Assembly (NCBI GenBank): GCA_032173965.1
Contig: JAVUNC010000019.1
Span: 7,378,501-7,442,500 of the forward strand
DNA from: Sitta carolinensis
Taxonomy: Eukaryota > Chordata > Aves > Passeriformes > Sittidae
DNA length: 64,000 nucleotides
Reading direction: 5' to 3'
Under the pieces are notes generated by a model that saw only the letters and a program-made list of their open reading frames with translations, made no database searches and was not told where the DNA came from. Numbering within the stretch: position 1 is the stretch's first letter; the number at the start of each line of letters is the position of its first letter. Shown here piece after piece: positions 27,250 to 41,089 of the stretch. A program made the position numbers and the translations under genes.

Positions 27250-28261
27250 GTAACAGAGTGTTTCATTGTTTCTAGCTCATAGTACTTTGATGCCTTTTTG
27301 GAGAGAAGCACAATTTCCGACTGCTGCAGACACCACAGAAGAAAAGGTTCTTGTCAAATAAATAATTTAAATTTTTTAAAAAATAAAGTATGGGCCCTCT
27401 CAGGGAAGGATCTTTTTTAATGTTGCCTTAAAACTTTCCTTCAAGAACTTAAAAACATTTTTTTTTTTTGTTTGGGTTTGGGTTTTTTTTTGTCCCATTT
27501 GGAAAGAATAGCTATGAAAATTTAATTTTGGGAGAAAAGAAGCAGTATTCATACTGACTTGCCAGATGTGTATCCTGACAACTTCACTTTTCTGCAGCAG
27601 AAAGTAGAACAGATGAGGGGTTCCTAGACAGACATCTTGCAAGCTGTCTTTTTTTATGTTAGTGATTACAAATTTCAGGGTTGTTTTTTAAGCAACTGTG
27701 GAAAACTTGATTCTAATAAAGTATGCCTTTCTTTGGCTATGTTCCAAAGCAGTTATTGCTGAGCAGCCCCTAATAGCTTCATGTAATGTGTGGAATTTTA
27801 ATAATGGGCAACCTAAATGGGGGTTACTTTTTTAAATACAAGCTATGTAATCAATCCAAGTATGTAAATTCAGTGCTCTGTGCCAGAAGCAGCTGCATAT
27901 TAGTTCTACCAGTTTTATGGACTCTGTGAATCATACTGAAATCTTTAGGTGGCATGTCAGTGAAGAATATTACTACTTACAGCTCTTAACACATTACTTT
28001 TTGTCCATTTTATTTATTTGGAGTAGTGCTGAGTTGAGCTGCATGTCCTTCTTTTCAGCCTCTCTAGGACAGGGAAATGTGCTGCAGAACATACATTATT
28101 TTGGTCATTTACCTTGCTCTCCACAAAGGCCAGTTGTATTAAAGGATTTATTGCACTGTTTGTACATAAAGGTGCTCTCTGAGCTCCAACAAGGGGCAGC
28201 CTGACATTGTGCTGGAAGCAAAGGCACGTTCAGACAGAAGGTGCCTGTTCTGCTGCTGGTG

Positions 28262-28420
28262 CCAGGACATAAGTGATGCACAGTGGATGTGGGGACTCGG
28301 TGCAGCAGCCTGGGCACGGAGCTCCTCTCTCGGGAGCACTCAGGGTGAGCCGAGGAGCTGGGAGCTCCCCCGGCTGCCAGAGCTGCTGTGCCAGGGACGG
28401 ATGGCAGGCGCTGAGGCAGT
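28262..28420. other. Small GC-rich, CpG-containing patch in an ALK intron
   Basis: About 160 bp clearly richer in G+C than its surroundings, with several CpGs (CTCGG, GCACGG, TCTCGGG, GCCGAGG, CCCCGGC, GACGG, GGCGC). It lies about 1 kb after the MAM1-end exon. It is too short for a normal CpG-island promoter. It could be an old repeat, a regulatory element or an unrecognised element end. Confidence 0.4.
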
Positions 28421-28962
28421 TAGGGTACATTCCGAGCAAAAGAAGGAACAAATCTCCCATTTTGCCCGCAGATTTGTAGTAAACAGCTACTCCCCTGCCC
28501 TGCTTATGGGACATATTGTGAGAACAATACCACCAGGAGAACAAAACCACTTGTTCTCTTGTTTTCAGTTGTTTTCGGTTTAGGTCACTAAGCCTTTTGT
28601 GCACAGCTGAAGATGTGGCAGTGCTTTTATGAGGGAAGAGGTGGTGATGAGCAGCTGAGGGTGACACCTTACTCTTGGACAAAATAGGGAAAGCAATAAG
28701 AAAAGATTAATCTAAATCTAATTTTTCTGCAGCTGTTAGAAGCCTTTGGGCAGCTTAGCTACTTGGATACCTTAATGCCACTGAAACACATAAAACATGG
28801 GTGAATTTGAGGAAGAAACATCTGAGAAATAGAAACATGCTTGCAGCCTGAATTTTCTAAGCCTTTTGAAGACCGTAAACACAATTTAAAAATAAATTAA
28901 GGTGTACATACAATCTTAGGAAGTTAGGCTACCATTTCCATAGGTGCAGATATAGAAAGGAT

Positions 28963-29150
28963 CACAGAATATGCTGAGTTGGAAGGGACCCATGAGGATC
29001 ATCGAGTGCAGCTCCTGGCCTGGTACAGAACACCCCAAGAGTCACTCCAGGTGCCTGAGAGCACTGTCCAAACCCTTCTGGAGCTCTGACTGTGACCACT
29101 GCCCTGGGCAGCCTGTTCCAGTGCCCAACCACCCTCTGGGTGAAAAACAA
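28963..29150 (-). mobile_element. CR1 LINE 3' end, antisense, about 1.7 kb after an ALK exon
   Basis: The plus strand starts with the exact reversed CR1 octamer CACAGAAT (28963-28970), then GAGTTGGAAGGGACCCATGAG and CAGCTCCTGGCCTGGTACAG. It ends around GGCAGCCTGTTCCAGTGCCC and the CCACCCTCTGGGTGAAAA region. It closely mirrors the sense copy at 11.5 kb (same subfamily), so it is relatively young. Confidence 0.88.
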
Positions 29151-29685
29151 TAAGGGCTTGAAGAAGGTTGAAGTTTGAGATTGGAATTTCCTTTTGCATG
29201 TTGGTGGTTCCATTTTTTTGAGTTCCTTAATCATAGAAAATATTTTGCATTAAAAAAAATAAATTCCTCTGAACTGGAAAAATAACAGTTTATATGGGAT
29301 TGGGTGGGAAATTAAAAACTTAAGTAGATTCTGATGCTGATAAAATTCTGACTTTTAAAAAACATAAATATTCTATTTAATTGTCACTTGAATATGTTCA
29401 CATTTCCCAATCCCTTAATAGAAGGAGAGCTCTTACAGCTCTTTCAACCTTAGAATTCAAATCTGATAAGAGAACCCCTACAGTCAATACAAAGACTGCT
29501 TGTACTTCTATAGGTTTTGTCTCAGGACAACAAACAGGTAGCATTGCCTAGACTGCTACAACCAATTGACTTTCAATTACTGACTTAAATGTGAAGCAAA
29601 TTGTGTTTGTCAGTGTGTAAAACCTAAGCTATTGATTGCCTAATTCTCTTTCTTACAACTTACTATTTAAATAAGTGCAGTAGCC

Positions 29686-29746
29686 AAAAAAAAAAAACCA
29701 AAAAAAAAACAAACAAACAAAAAAAAAAAACTCAAAAAAAACCCAA
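29686..29746. repeat. A-rich low-complexity tract
   Basis: Runs of A up to 12 long are broken by single or double C and by CAAA units. It is followed by an AT-rich stretch (about 29750-30010) full of TAATTAAT-like words. Confidence 0.9.
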
Positions 29747-30940
29747 ATTGCAGAGAAGTAATATATTAATTTAATAACATCAGTTAAGAAATTTGCTACT
29801 TATACAAGTAAAGTAATTGGTACAGTGGCATTTTATAGTCGATGGTAATTTCTAGTAATAAAAATAGAGTTCATTTCCTAAGTAATGTATTGACTTATTT
29901 ATGATATTTAATGGGTTTCTTACTGATTTTTTATTACAGTAGTAAATTAATTAATTTGCTAACTTATTTCCAAAAGTCTTAATTAAAGTACTTATTAGTA
30001 GGCACAAGTAAATGACAAGACATTGTCTTAGCAGTGTTCGATTTACCATTTCTAAGTAAATTTTTACCTAAGGGGCGTGGAGACCAAATGCTTCTGAAAA
30101 GTCTTAAAGGTTTAATGATGCTCCAGGGCTGTTAAAAGCAGTTATTTCAGACACTTAGCCTGTCCAAGAGGAAGCACTTAGCTTTCAAGTTTTTCAAGCT
30201 CAGTAGGCAACATAAAACCCATTTATTTTTGAGAGAGGAGAGAGGTGTGTTGTTGATTAAGTTAATGCTTCTGTCCATTCAGCAATAGCCTTTTTTCAGT
30301 AGATACTGAAAGTACACAGAAACACGTGTTACCTTCAGAGCTGGTAGGAGTTAGTTTTGTAATGATCTGATGGCTGTAGCAGGTATGCAAATTCCTGAAA
30401 GTTGGAGTTAAGGTTGTACTAAAGGCAAAATCCTTGATCTAAAGCACAGGACCTCTCAGGAAAGGAAAAACTTTGAAGATCAGCAGGTGATTTTACTGAA
30501 AGAAGAGATAGCAAATGAAGAGTAAAACATACAGACTTACAACACGTCTGAAGAAATATGACCAACTGCCAGATAGAATTTTTCATGATTCCACTTGATA
30601 AATATTCTAGCAACAGATTTATGAATCAGCTGCAGGAGATCAATAAGGGCCTTCTCCAGACAGGATTGCTTATGCATCTGAATCATTACTAAAATGATGT
30701 TTCTGTGCATTTGGACAAAACCTGGATATGTATCATTTCAGTTTTCCCACATGCTCTCTTTTTGCAGTTTGTCTTATAAATTAATTTGATGACAGAATGT
30801 TGTGGTTAACTGAACTTAATGAAATACCAGTGAGTCCCTTTTCAAAATGAGTGCTTGATGCTTCCTATTAGAAAATTGCCTAGAAAAGTTAACCTCTTCC
30901 CAACAGAAAACTGAGATTTTATCAGTGTATGAGAGAGAAT

Positions 30941-31125
30941 CACAGAACAGGCCAGGTTGGAAGGAACCTCAAAAGAGAATCTGCCACCGTCTTTTGAGTG
31001 AATGGGAGTGTAGGTGAGATTATCCAGAACCCTGACCAGCTGCATCTTGAAAGGCTCCAGTGATGGAGACTCTACCACATCCCTGGGGAGTTGGTCTGTC
31101 AACTGCATCTTCTCACTGTAAAAAT
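30941..31125 (-). mobile_element. CR1 LINE 3' end fragment, antisense
   Basis: CACAGAAC at 30941-30948 is followed by AGGTTGGAAGGAACCTC, then CCAGCTGCATCTTGAAAGGC and CTACCACATCCCTGGGGAG, all typical of reversed CR1. It is diverged at the right end. Confidence 0.82.
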
Positions 31126-33572
31126 AATTAAACACACATTTCAAATTGAAGCCCCACATGACACACAGCTCATTGAGATGTTAATAATTAATTGGAAAAA
31201 AATTGTGTAACATTTAAGTAATTTCCATTTGAGTAGAATTGGAAGATATTTACAGAAGTTTTATTAAACCACTAGATTAATTGTGACAATAATTTGTTTC
31301 ATTATTTGCTTGGTTGTATTTATGGGATGAAGGAGAGAAGGTATGAACCTTTAGTAGAATCAACCATGTCATCTTGTATGGTCTGGAGATCCACCTCTGC
31401 CCAGAAATCCAGGGGAACAGGTGAACAGAACAATGAGCAGTCAGTATTTTGTCATTGTTACAAAGCTGAAAAATAAACATAATTGAAAAAAAAAAAAGTA
31501 ATCATAATTTCAGAAGTAGCTGTTTAGGATTAACATTTAGCATAATATTACTTGGTCTATCCAGGTAATTTTTCTATAAAAGAAGCTGGATTATATCCTT
31601 TGGCATTAATGCCATGGTTAAGAACCTTACCAAGCCAAGGAAAAGGTCCAGAGCTAATTGAAACCAGCAGGATTATTCTGTATGTTGGTATTATGTTTCT
31701 TCATTTAAAAAAATAAAACTAGGCAGATTGGCTGCATTTTCCATTGAGTGGCCCTTGCTATTTCTACAGTTCAACTGGTCTGGTTTTCCTGTGGGTCTAA
31801 TTTCACTAAGTAGGCATTTGGAAAAGCCTTACTATTTTAAGACTATTTGCTTCCAAATGCTTTGGCGACCACCTTCTTCCCCAGTCACCTCTGTTCCCTC
31901 GTGAGCTATGACTGATTATTCTGACTTCAACTTGTGTGCCAAAAACTATCTCTAACCTGCTGGTGTTTTAATCCTGTAGGGATCTCGTGTTGGAGAAAAT
32001 ACTGCTTTGCAGATGAGGGTGGTGGCTGTGGTGAAGTTAAATCATTTAAAAGTCATTCTAAAGTGAAAGTTATTTCACTTGTGGTTTGTGCCAATTTAAG
32101 TAAAATAAATTTAAAGAACTTGTTATGGGGCTTATCTTTGTTTTCACTTTCATCTTTTTAAAATGACGTTATTGTAATGCTAGGAATAAAAACATTAAGC
32201 AAATTTAGTTTTAATATTGCTTCCAGAAAAGGCACAGTAACTCAATTAGTTGTAGAGTAGCTTCTTGCAGTAATGAATTAGTGATTATGCATTTCTGTTA
32301 CTGGCTGTGAACACCTACTTCTTGCAGAGCCAGATTTAGACAGTGCTGGTTATGTTGAATAATTTAATCTATTTAGAACCTTCATGCAGTCATCAAAGGA
32401 GTGGCAGAGGGGAAGCAAACCTGAATATCTAGAGAGTTGGGTTTTGTAGGTCTGCCATGCCAGTTTGGTGACAAATAGGACAGAATGTCCTATTGTTTTA
32501 TTAAGTGATCAACAAGCTATAAATTTGGGGTTGTAAGATATGGAGGAGGGAGATATAAAGAAATGTTTTATAGTGCACTTAAAACTCATCTTTGAAATAG
32601 ATGTTTTCATGCAGAAGGTGGAAAGGCTGGAATCTGCCACAGCAGCTCCAAATAGGTGTGCCTTACCAGAGCAGTCAAGTTTATCCTCTCTAACTCAGAG
32701 AAGGTTAGGTGACTTGGGTTAAGAAATAGAATTGAGAAATCTCAGCCTTTAAGATCCAAAGCCTTAATAGTCTGAAGAGAAGGCCCTGCTCATAAGAAGT
32801 ACTAGGAGCTGCTCAAGAGACATTGCAAATGTTGGCACTTGTGGGTCTTAAGTACTTTTTAACACCTTGAAGAATTGGCCAATACATTATCCTTTTAATG
32901 CTGTATATGATTTTTATCCTGACCTTCTCCTTTAATTAAGGCTTATTTCAACAGGGGAGCCATTGATTCAGTGAAAGAAAATGAACTCTGTAATCTGCTT
33001 TCCCCAAATTGAACTTATTTTTATTACTATTAATTGCTGCCACTTACTTCTTGTGATGTTTTAACTGCTTGGATTTATTAAAACAATCATAGGATTTGCT
33101 ATTATCACTTGAGAAATGGGAAGGACAATGATGATTTACAGATGACCCAAAGATTTTAAGCTGTTATTACTCCAGATTCAAAGATTTATGCAATCTGACT
33201 CCACTGTAAGCAGATGACAGTGTCAGTCTCGCTTTTTCTCTCCGTAATACACCCCAAAATACTGCTAGCCTGTAACAGAGGGCATGGAGATCCTTGATTT
33301 TGCAAAAGAGTCAGGGGTAGTTTTGCTCTGAGTTTTGTTTTGTATCCATGAAGTTCCCTATTAGCTATAGAAAAGTTTTGCCAGTTCAAGTAGGACTGGT
33401 GTTTGGAGTTGTTAAGATCTGACTATACAACTTGATTCATGTTTGTGAAGAATTGCAGTGGTCTTTGTGAAGAACTGAGAGACAGTGGGGAAGCTTAGAA
33501 AGTCAGAACAGAAGAGGGAGATGATCCAGCAGAAAGGAAATGAGTCAGACTGAGTCAGCAAAAGAAGAGAAA

Positions 33573-33895
33573 CATAGAATCCCAAAATGGTTCAGGTTGG
33601 AAGGACCTTAAAGATCATCTAATTCCAACCCCCCTGCCATGGAGAGGGACACTTCCCACCAGACCAGCTCACTCAGAGCCCCATCCAACCCAGCCTTGAA
33701 CGCTTCCAGGGATGGGGCAGCCACAGCTTCTCTGGGCTCAGTGCCAGTGCCTCATCACAGTGAAGAATTTCTTCCTAATATCTCATCTGAACATTCTCTC
33801 TCTGTTTGAAGCAATTCCCTCTTGTCCTGTCACTACATGGTCCTGTGAAATGTGTCCATCCAGTTTTCTTGTAGGATCCCTTCAGGTAATAGAGG
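33573..33895 (-). mobile_element. CR1 LINE 3' end, antisense
   Basis: CATAGAATCCC leads into GGTTGGAAGGACCTTAAAG, ATCATCTAATTCCAACCCCC and CTGCCATGGAGAGGGACAC. It continues to GGGATGGGGCAGCCACAGC and AGTGAAGAATTTCTTCCTAA. This is a well-preserved reversed CR1 3' region of a different subfamily from the copies at 11.5 and 29 kb. The frame at 33712-33981 overlaps it and is not a gene. Confidence 0.87.
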
Positions 33896-36800
33896 GAGGG
33901 AGAGATGGTGACAAACCACTAATGCTGAAAAACAATGGCAGGATATCAGGCAGGAATAATTGGTCTAGATGGTGGAAATGATTAAAAAGTTTGACCAGTT
34001 AGAAAGTGATTGGAAGAAACATTTACAATCCAATTAATTAACTAGAGCAATCAAGCTTAATCAGATAGTCACTCAATCAACAAGACTGAACTAACTAGGT
34101 GGATAATCTGTTGAACCGGCAAAGAAACCAAGTGAGGGAAATGCAGTGAATTGTCAAAATTTAATGAAATGTGCAGGGATTAATCCATTAACATTTAAAA
34201 TTATCAAAAGCAAAGATAAATATGTAGGATGTTCAGCTGGAAACTAGTCCCTTTTTGTGACACATCTCACTGGAGCCTCAGAGGCATTAATGAGCAAAAT
34301 AGGTTTTGGAAGATAAGAACAAGAATGAGGAGAAGATGGCTCAATAAGGAAAGAAGATATTCTGTGTTTGCTTGAAAACAAAATAATTCAAACAGCAAGA
34401 ATCTTATTTTTTTAAAAGCCTGCTTAGTGTCACACATACAAATATAGTGGCTACTGAGGTGGTTACCACTTCTCTGTATGGCATTGTTATTACAGTATGG
34501 CAATGCGTGCAAGATTGGAAAAAGGTGTAATTCCTCCTCTTTCTTCACAGGGTAGAGTCCTTCAGATTTTGGCTCAGGGTTCTTCTGTACCTCAGGCTTA
34601 TCCTCTGGAATGTTCAAGTCCAGCTTGGTTTCTGTGTCTGAGAGGTCTCACTGTAAATCTGCCCCAGTCGTGCTATAAGACCCTGGCCAGCTCTTCCCTC
34701 TTTCTGTCCAAAGCCTTCCCCTTTCTGGCTCAGGAGCCCTGCTTGCCTTGTCCTGCTGTTCTGTTTCTGCCAGGTCTTCTGCAGTCAGATTTCTGAGCAA
34801 ATCAATTGCTAAATCAACCCATGGACATTTTTTTCCAATCCTGCTCTGTGTCCAGCGTGGGAAGGTGTGTGGCACCTTGGTGCCAACCCAGATGGATACA
34901 GTGTCAGTCTGCAATAGAACAACTGAAACCAAAAAGCCTTGACCTTGTAATTCCAAATCAAATCCATAATCCCTAAATAGAAATGACAACTGAATAAAAC
35001 TACTGCATTGGGGTTTTGTCCTCTGAAAAGTTTAAGAATCTCTAAAGGTGGACTGAAGTTTTCTGAAGAGCAGTGTGTGCCCTTTGAACAAATGAAAAGT
35101 CCTTTATGCTGTATTTGGAAACTCACAACCAGTGGCTGCCCATCAGAGTCTCAGTCAGTATCATAAAGCCTTTATGTTGCAATTCTTTTACTCTGAAGTT
35201 GTGAAAAATGTGGGGAGGGAGAGGAATGTTTAAAAGCTTCCAAGTGACTTAGGAGCACAAATTAATGGGAACCACACTCCTTAGTCCCCCAGGAGTTCTC
35301 AAAAATGCCATCATTACTGCCTGGCACTGAGGCATGCCTTCCATCATGAGGATGAGAAGGGAGGCAGCTTTACCAAGTGCCTCCATAAATGAGGTGTACA
35401 GGGCTTTTATGAATTGAGCCTTTGAAAGCCCTGCTAGCAAGGCTTATTGATCCAGAAGTCACACATGGATGGCAAGATCTTAAATTGCAGTCAGTTTTTT
35501 TATTACATGAAAGAAATTTTAAGAACATACCTTTTCCCCTCCCTCCCTTTTTGAAATTACTGCCTGCTGAAGTTTTCTATAACTGGGAGGTTGCAAGCAA
35601 TTAAATGAGTCAGCTGGATCCTGGGTCCAATTCCAGACTGAAGTGTACTGTTCATGGAACATGATTGATGGAGTATCAGTGAATTTGTAAGTACAGGCAG
35701 AGGTTTGGAAATGTTTTTCAGATCTACAAGGAAATATAATTTAGTCAACTCTGTAAGAAACATTTATCATGTTCCAAAAATATCATCAGTGGTAGATCTT
35801 CCATTTGATCTACAGATAAACAATGCAGCTCTTTGGATACCTAAAAACTCGGAGAGCTGAGAAGCAATCCATCTGGTTCTGTGAGATGATGGGTTGTGCC
35901 ATGCTGGGATCTAAGCTCTTTTGGTGGAATTGGGTGTACCAAGTCCAGAGTAAATGATTTCTTGGAGCCTACAGGATATTCCTTGTACTTAAGCCCAAAT
36001 GATGGACTGGATTTTTAAAACATCATTTAGAGCTGTAAATAAATCCAGCATTGGGTTATGTGGTACAAAAAAAATAAATAAATTTTCAATTCTTCTGTAA
36101 TATTATCTGTGTTGCTATTGATTTCTGAAAGACACAAAGACACTGTTGTCTCTTTAAGTGCCTCATGGAATAACAGTGTATGTAGACATGTTCATGAACA
36201 TCAGTTAATGAAGCCATAACTAAAAGAAAGCAATTGCTATAAGATCAGAAACATTAAGTGCAAAGTTTTGGCAACAGCGTTAACTCAGGCCTCCTGTGTA
36301 CTCTTGTGCACATCAGTAACAAAACAGTAGCAAAATGACTCACCTGTCTGCAAAAATTGCCAAGTGGCTTAGACTGCCAAGTAAAGGAAGTATTTCTTGC
36401 ATGGGAGCTATTTCCCAAGCAAAGGAAGTGAGTAACTATGCAGTTACTTGTGAGGAGTTTCTGCCAGTGAAATTCCTACAGCACATTGCACGTCATCCCA
36501 ACAATTGTTGGAGCCACAACTGTTTGCATCAGCTGGAGATCTGTCCCTATATATTTATCAAAGCTTTTGAAAAAGGAGGAGCCTAATGAGGGGTTTGACA
36601 GCAACATTGCTGATTTGGACTTCAGTTTCTTCATCATTGCTCATCTCTTCACAGGCAAGAGAAGAGTTAGGTTTATGTTACAGCTGTTCTTTGACTGCAG
36701 ATAGAGGAGGTTGAAGCTGACACAGGATTTGCAATTATACATGCTACTGTACTGTTATATCAAATTATTTTCATTGACAACTGAGAAATGCAAATAATCT

Positions 36801-37271
36801 GTTCTGTTCTATGTTGGCAAAGTTCTACTCCAAGAGGTGTTTGCACTGCTTATGTTTGCAGAGTGCTGTGCCATAGTCCTCCATGCCTCTGGTCTTTATC
36901 TTCTCTTTTCTTCTAACTTCATCTTTGGAGAACCTCTAGCTTTCTCTGTTCCCAGGTGAAATCAGGCAATTCCTCTCATTTGGACAAGCCTACTTCTCCT
37001 CTTTCCCTTTAGTCATAAAACATTCCTGCCTGTCTAATCTAATCACAAAACCTTTAGGGCAATTTTTATTCCATTATAAGTTTATATTGTAGCAAGTAGT
37101 CTTGATCTTAATTGTTGATTTGTAGAATGTGGACTAATTGGTGGCTTCATATAGCTCCCCTCAAATTATAATAAATGTGTTGCTTCTTGCTGCTTCTGTT
37201 CCCAGCAGTACCAGGCACCAGCACTAATGCATTACAGTTGTCTTTCTCAGAACATTTCTCCCTAGTTAGTA

Positions 37272-37275
<4 letters not shown>

Positions 37276-37323
<48 letters not shown>
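37276..37323. repeat. 48-nt T homopolymer
   Basis: An uninterrupted run of 48 T. Flanks are unique sequence and no retroposed gene was recognised on either strand. The true length is unreliable from any sequencing technology. Confidence 0.95.
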
Positions 37324-39323
37324 CAAGTAAACAGTGCCTTCCTTTCCTGGACAATTAGGGTAATTGCTGAAATGAAACTGAAGTGTCATGACAAGGCAGA
37401 TGCTACCAAATGTTAATCAGTCATGCAAATAACTCTTCCTACAGTACAAGCCCACCATGATACTGTTCTGTAAAGGCTGCAGAGAAGTTTATTATGGTTT
37501 CCATTTATTCATATTGCTATACCATCTCAAAACAGTAGTCTCAGATGAAATGAAGACAGTTTCTTTTCCAGTTTACAGAGCCAAACAACAGTCTTGTACT
37601 TTTCTCCCTATTTCTTTATCTTAATAGCATATAGGTGACCTTTTTTTAGCACCTCTACATTCTGCTGATGCTGCCTGCTTTTTTCAGTGTTTGAACAAAG
37701 GCCAGAAAGTATTTTCAGTGGATAGAAGGGAAAAAAAAATCTTCCCCTAAACTCCAACTTGCAAAGCTAATTCAGTTTGCAATTCTCAGTCTAGACCTCA
37801 TCTGAACTGTCAGAGAATAAAATCTGTATAATAAACCAGTCATCTAATTCACAATATCACAAGATTCAATCTCCCTAGGTAAGATTTAGTTCAGACATTC
37901 AGGTGCTTTGTTGTATGAAGTTAGACAAGATGGTATTCATCTTTTGTGACTTCAGCTATCTGAAAGTTAGGCATCATGTCAAAGCTGGTCTCTAGGGTCC
38001 CTCTGTAGTCAACAGAGAGAAAAAGAGGCACTTCAGAGGGCAATTCATTCCACCTTTAACATCATCGCATCATCAGAGTGTCAGAAAGGGACAATGCTTT
38101 GGTTGAAGAATTGTTGTCTGGCTTTTCTAACAGCACTATCCTTTTTAAAGCCAGTGGGTGCTTTAATACCTGTAATCTATAAGGTCTGCCCACCAATTCC
38201 TCACTTGTGAATGAATAGGGCCAGGCAAGGAATCTTTAGCAAACAGATTCTCTATTGAACATTCTCAACACTCACTGGTTACCACGCCAGATCAATCATT
38301 TTAGAGTAATTATTTTGCAGGAGTTTATTCAGAGTCTGTTAGAATAAACGCCGAAAAAAAATTAAATTACTGTTGAGTGCAAGATTAATGGTGCTATCCA
38401 GGCCTACTTTACAAAACCAGCATTATTAAAACAAGCTTCATTTGTGCAGCTTTAAAGGGTGCTTCCAGTCAGACCTAGAAGCATCTCTGCACTGGGAAAC
38501 CTGTGTAAATTATAAACCAGAAATCAGCCCTGTGTTTTTCAGCCTCTCTAGATGTTTTATGAATGGGTCTTGAAAAGAAGGCATATTTCTAAAAAAACAA
38601 AAAGCCACAGTTCTTTCACAGGGAAAAATATTCAGATACAGAAGTGGTTTGTGAACAGTAAAGTGGTTACTGGTGGCAGCAAAGCTCCAACCCAGAGCCT
38701 TCTAATGGAGTCCTGTAGATCGTATTTGAGGCCTCAATGAAGGCTTTTTGAAAAATCTACCTAAATTGAGTTGCAATTGGAGATTGGATCCCATGCTGCT
38801 TTCCAAAGAGTGGTAATAGAAGATCCACATTAATTTTTCACTTACTTCCTTACCAGGAGGTGCAATTCCTTCTATTGCATTATCTTATTTATTTTTATTA
38901 CCCTTGTGAATGACTCTGTCACTTCTGTTTAAGCAGAAGCAGTAACTCAATCCCTTAATACAGCCTTAAACAGCATTGCTTCTAAATGAGGTTAAGATCT
39001 ATATTACATGCAGCATTTGTCTTGAACCTTAATTCAGCCTACTTCTGAAAGGATATCTTGTTACATTCAGGAGTAAGTAATTTCAGATCCAGTTCCTGGT
39101 GATCATTGAGTTCTAGACTAAATCTCAACTGACAGGACTTCTTAGGCATGATGCAATGTTAAGATGCATGTCAGGGAATTTCTGTTCCATTACATTAATG
39201 TAATCAATGTTTCTTCTTTACCAGAAAAAATTAAGCCAAAGTTTTTTACTGAAGAGAAAATTGTAGAAAGTGTGGTGTTCTTTGAGGCTTTTTGTTACAT
39301 GACCATTCTGTTTCAATACTATT

Positions 39324-39339
39324 AAAAAAAAAAAAAAAA
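39324..39339. repeat. 16-nt A homopolymer
   Basis: An uninterrupted run of 16 A within unique intronic DNA. Confidence 0.9.
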
Positions 39340-41089
39340 GCACTTTAATAATGTTCTGTACATAAGCCAATCCCTTTATTTCCATCTTTGATTTAAAGAG
39401 AGGTCCCTCTAGTGCAGTTCCAAATTGAGACACAATTTCCTTGGAGCCCATACTTGCAGTTTCTTTTTTCTCATTCCCCTTGGTTTAGAAGCAGACTTGA
39501 TCTGAATATCTCAGATAAAGACCAAGCTGTGTTTGAGTTTTCCCAAAGCTGCAAAGGTAATGGGAGTTAGCAGCCTGATGTTCCACAGTATGCCCTCTTT
39601 AAAACAGGGAAAGGGAAATACTCCCTCTTCCACAAAGTGCTTTCCATGGGCTAGTAAGAACATTATCATGTATCAGAATTATCTCACATATTAAAATGAT
39701 GGTTTTTAAAAGGGACTAGGGAACAGCCTTTAAGTGGGTCACATGAGTCTGGGAGATACTTCAACACAGCCCAGAGAGCAGCTGTCACTTAGAAATGAGA
39801 GAGGGTCACATAAAATCCTTGAGTAGGTAAGAATTGTTGTGCTGGTGTCACCTGTCTGACTTTGCCTGAAATAAATTAGGGAGTATTGCACATGCTGCTT
39901 GATCAGTGGATCAGGAGGGAGAGTGGTGGTGAACAGATGGAAGCAATAACCTCTCTTGCCAGTGCAGCTGGGAAGGATGCCTACCTGCAACCAGAGGGAC
40001 TTACCTGTTCCACAGCTACAAATAGCTCCAGCATCTCACCACGGTCTGCTTTAACTCATTAGTGCTGACAGCTGTGAGCTGAAGTGCTGTTGCTAAGGCT
40101 GGAGCCTTGCACTGCCAGGCATCGGTGGAGGGCCATACCCTCACCCTGTGAATTTGTGCCAGTGTAGTTGAAAGTGCTTGGGTCTGTGACTCACAGTGAG
40201 CAACATCCACAGAAAAGCAGAAGAGACAGACTCTGCCTTGTTTGCAGTAGTTGGGCCAAAAACTCAGATCTCAGGGCCCTTCTGGGGCCTTTCTTGCTGC
40301 AATTTCTTCTACTTGTATTTTACCAAGTAACACTCAAAGATGGGTGTTTCATGAAAGCACCATTTCTGAGGAATACATCATGTTTGTAAAGCGTCTCCCT
40401 ATCTTCAAAAGTGTGTGTCCACTTAAAAGATATTTGGGTCCAGGCTTGGTGCTGTTAGGTTCCTTTTACCATTTTGCACTACAATGGAAAGCAATTTCCA
40501 CTTGAATTTTGGAAATCTGAGCAGTTCTAATAGTATCAAGTAACTTTGATCAGAAATTGAAAGTCTCTTTTCATAATCTCATCGTAAAACTGTTACAGAT
40601 ATTCAGTGCTTCATCTACAGAAAATTTAATAACTTAGCTAGCATCAAAAATTGTTTGACACCAAATATGCATTGCTGAGTGAAGGTAGTGATTTATAACA
40701 TTGCATGAGAGATGTTAGTATCTAATTTACTGCATTAATCAGTGAATGCCAGATCAGTTTGCAGATTGCATGTAGATCAGTTTAATCTGTCATCTTAATT
40801 GTCAGTGAAATTTTTAATGTTGAGTTTACTTTAACTGTTTTCCATGCTGCTTCTCACTGAGATGGAAATAGCAGTATAATAACCCTACAGTACCTATGTG
40901 AGACTGCAAAAAACCTCATGGCTGGTATTTTTGCTACTTCCCACATCTGAGGTTCCCTGGCTAAACCTGAGTTTTGATGGTTTGAAGTGTGCCAAATGGA
41001 GATAATGTTGTCAGCCCTAATGTCGGTGCTAATGTGCTAAAAAGTCTCTTTCTGTCTCTTTGGTGCTGTGAGTGAGCGGATTTCAGGGG

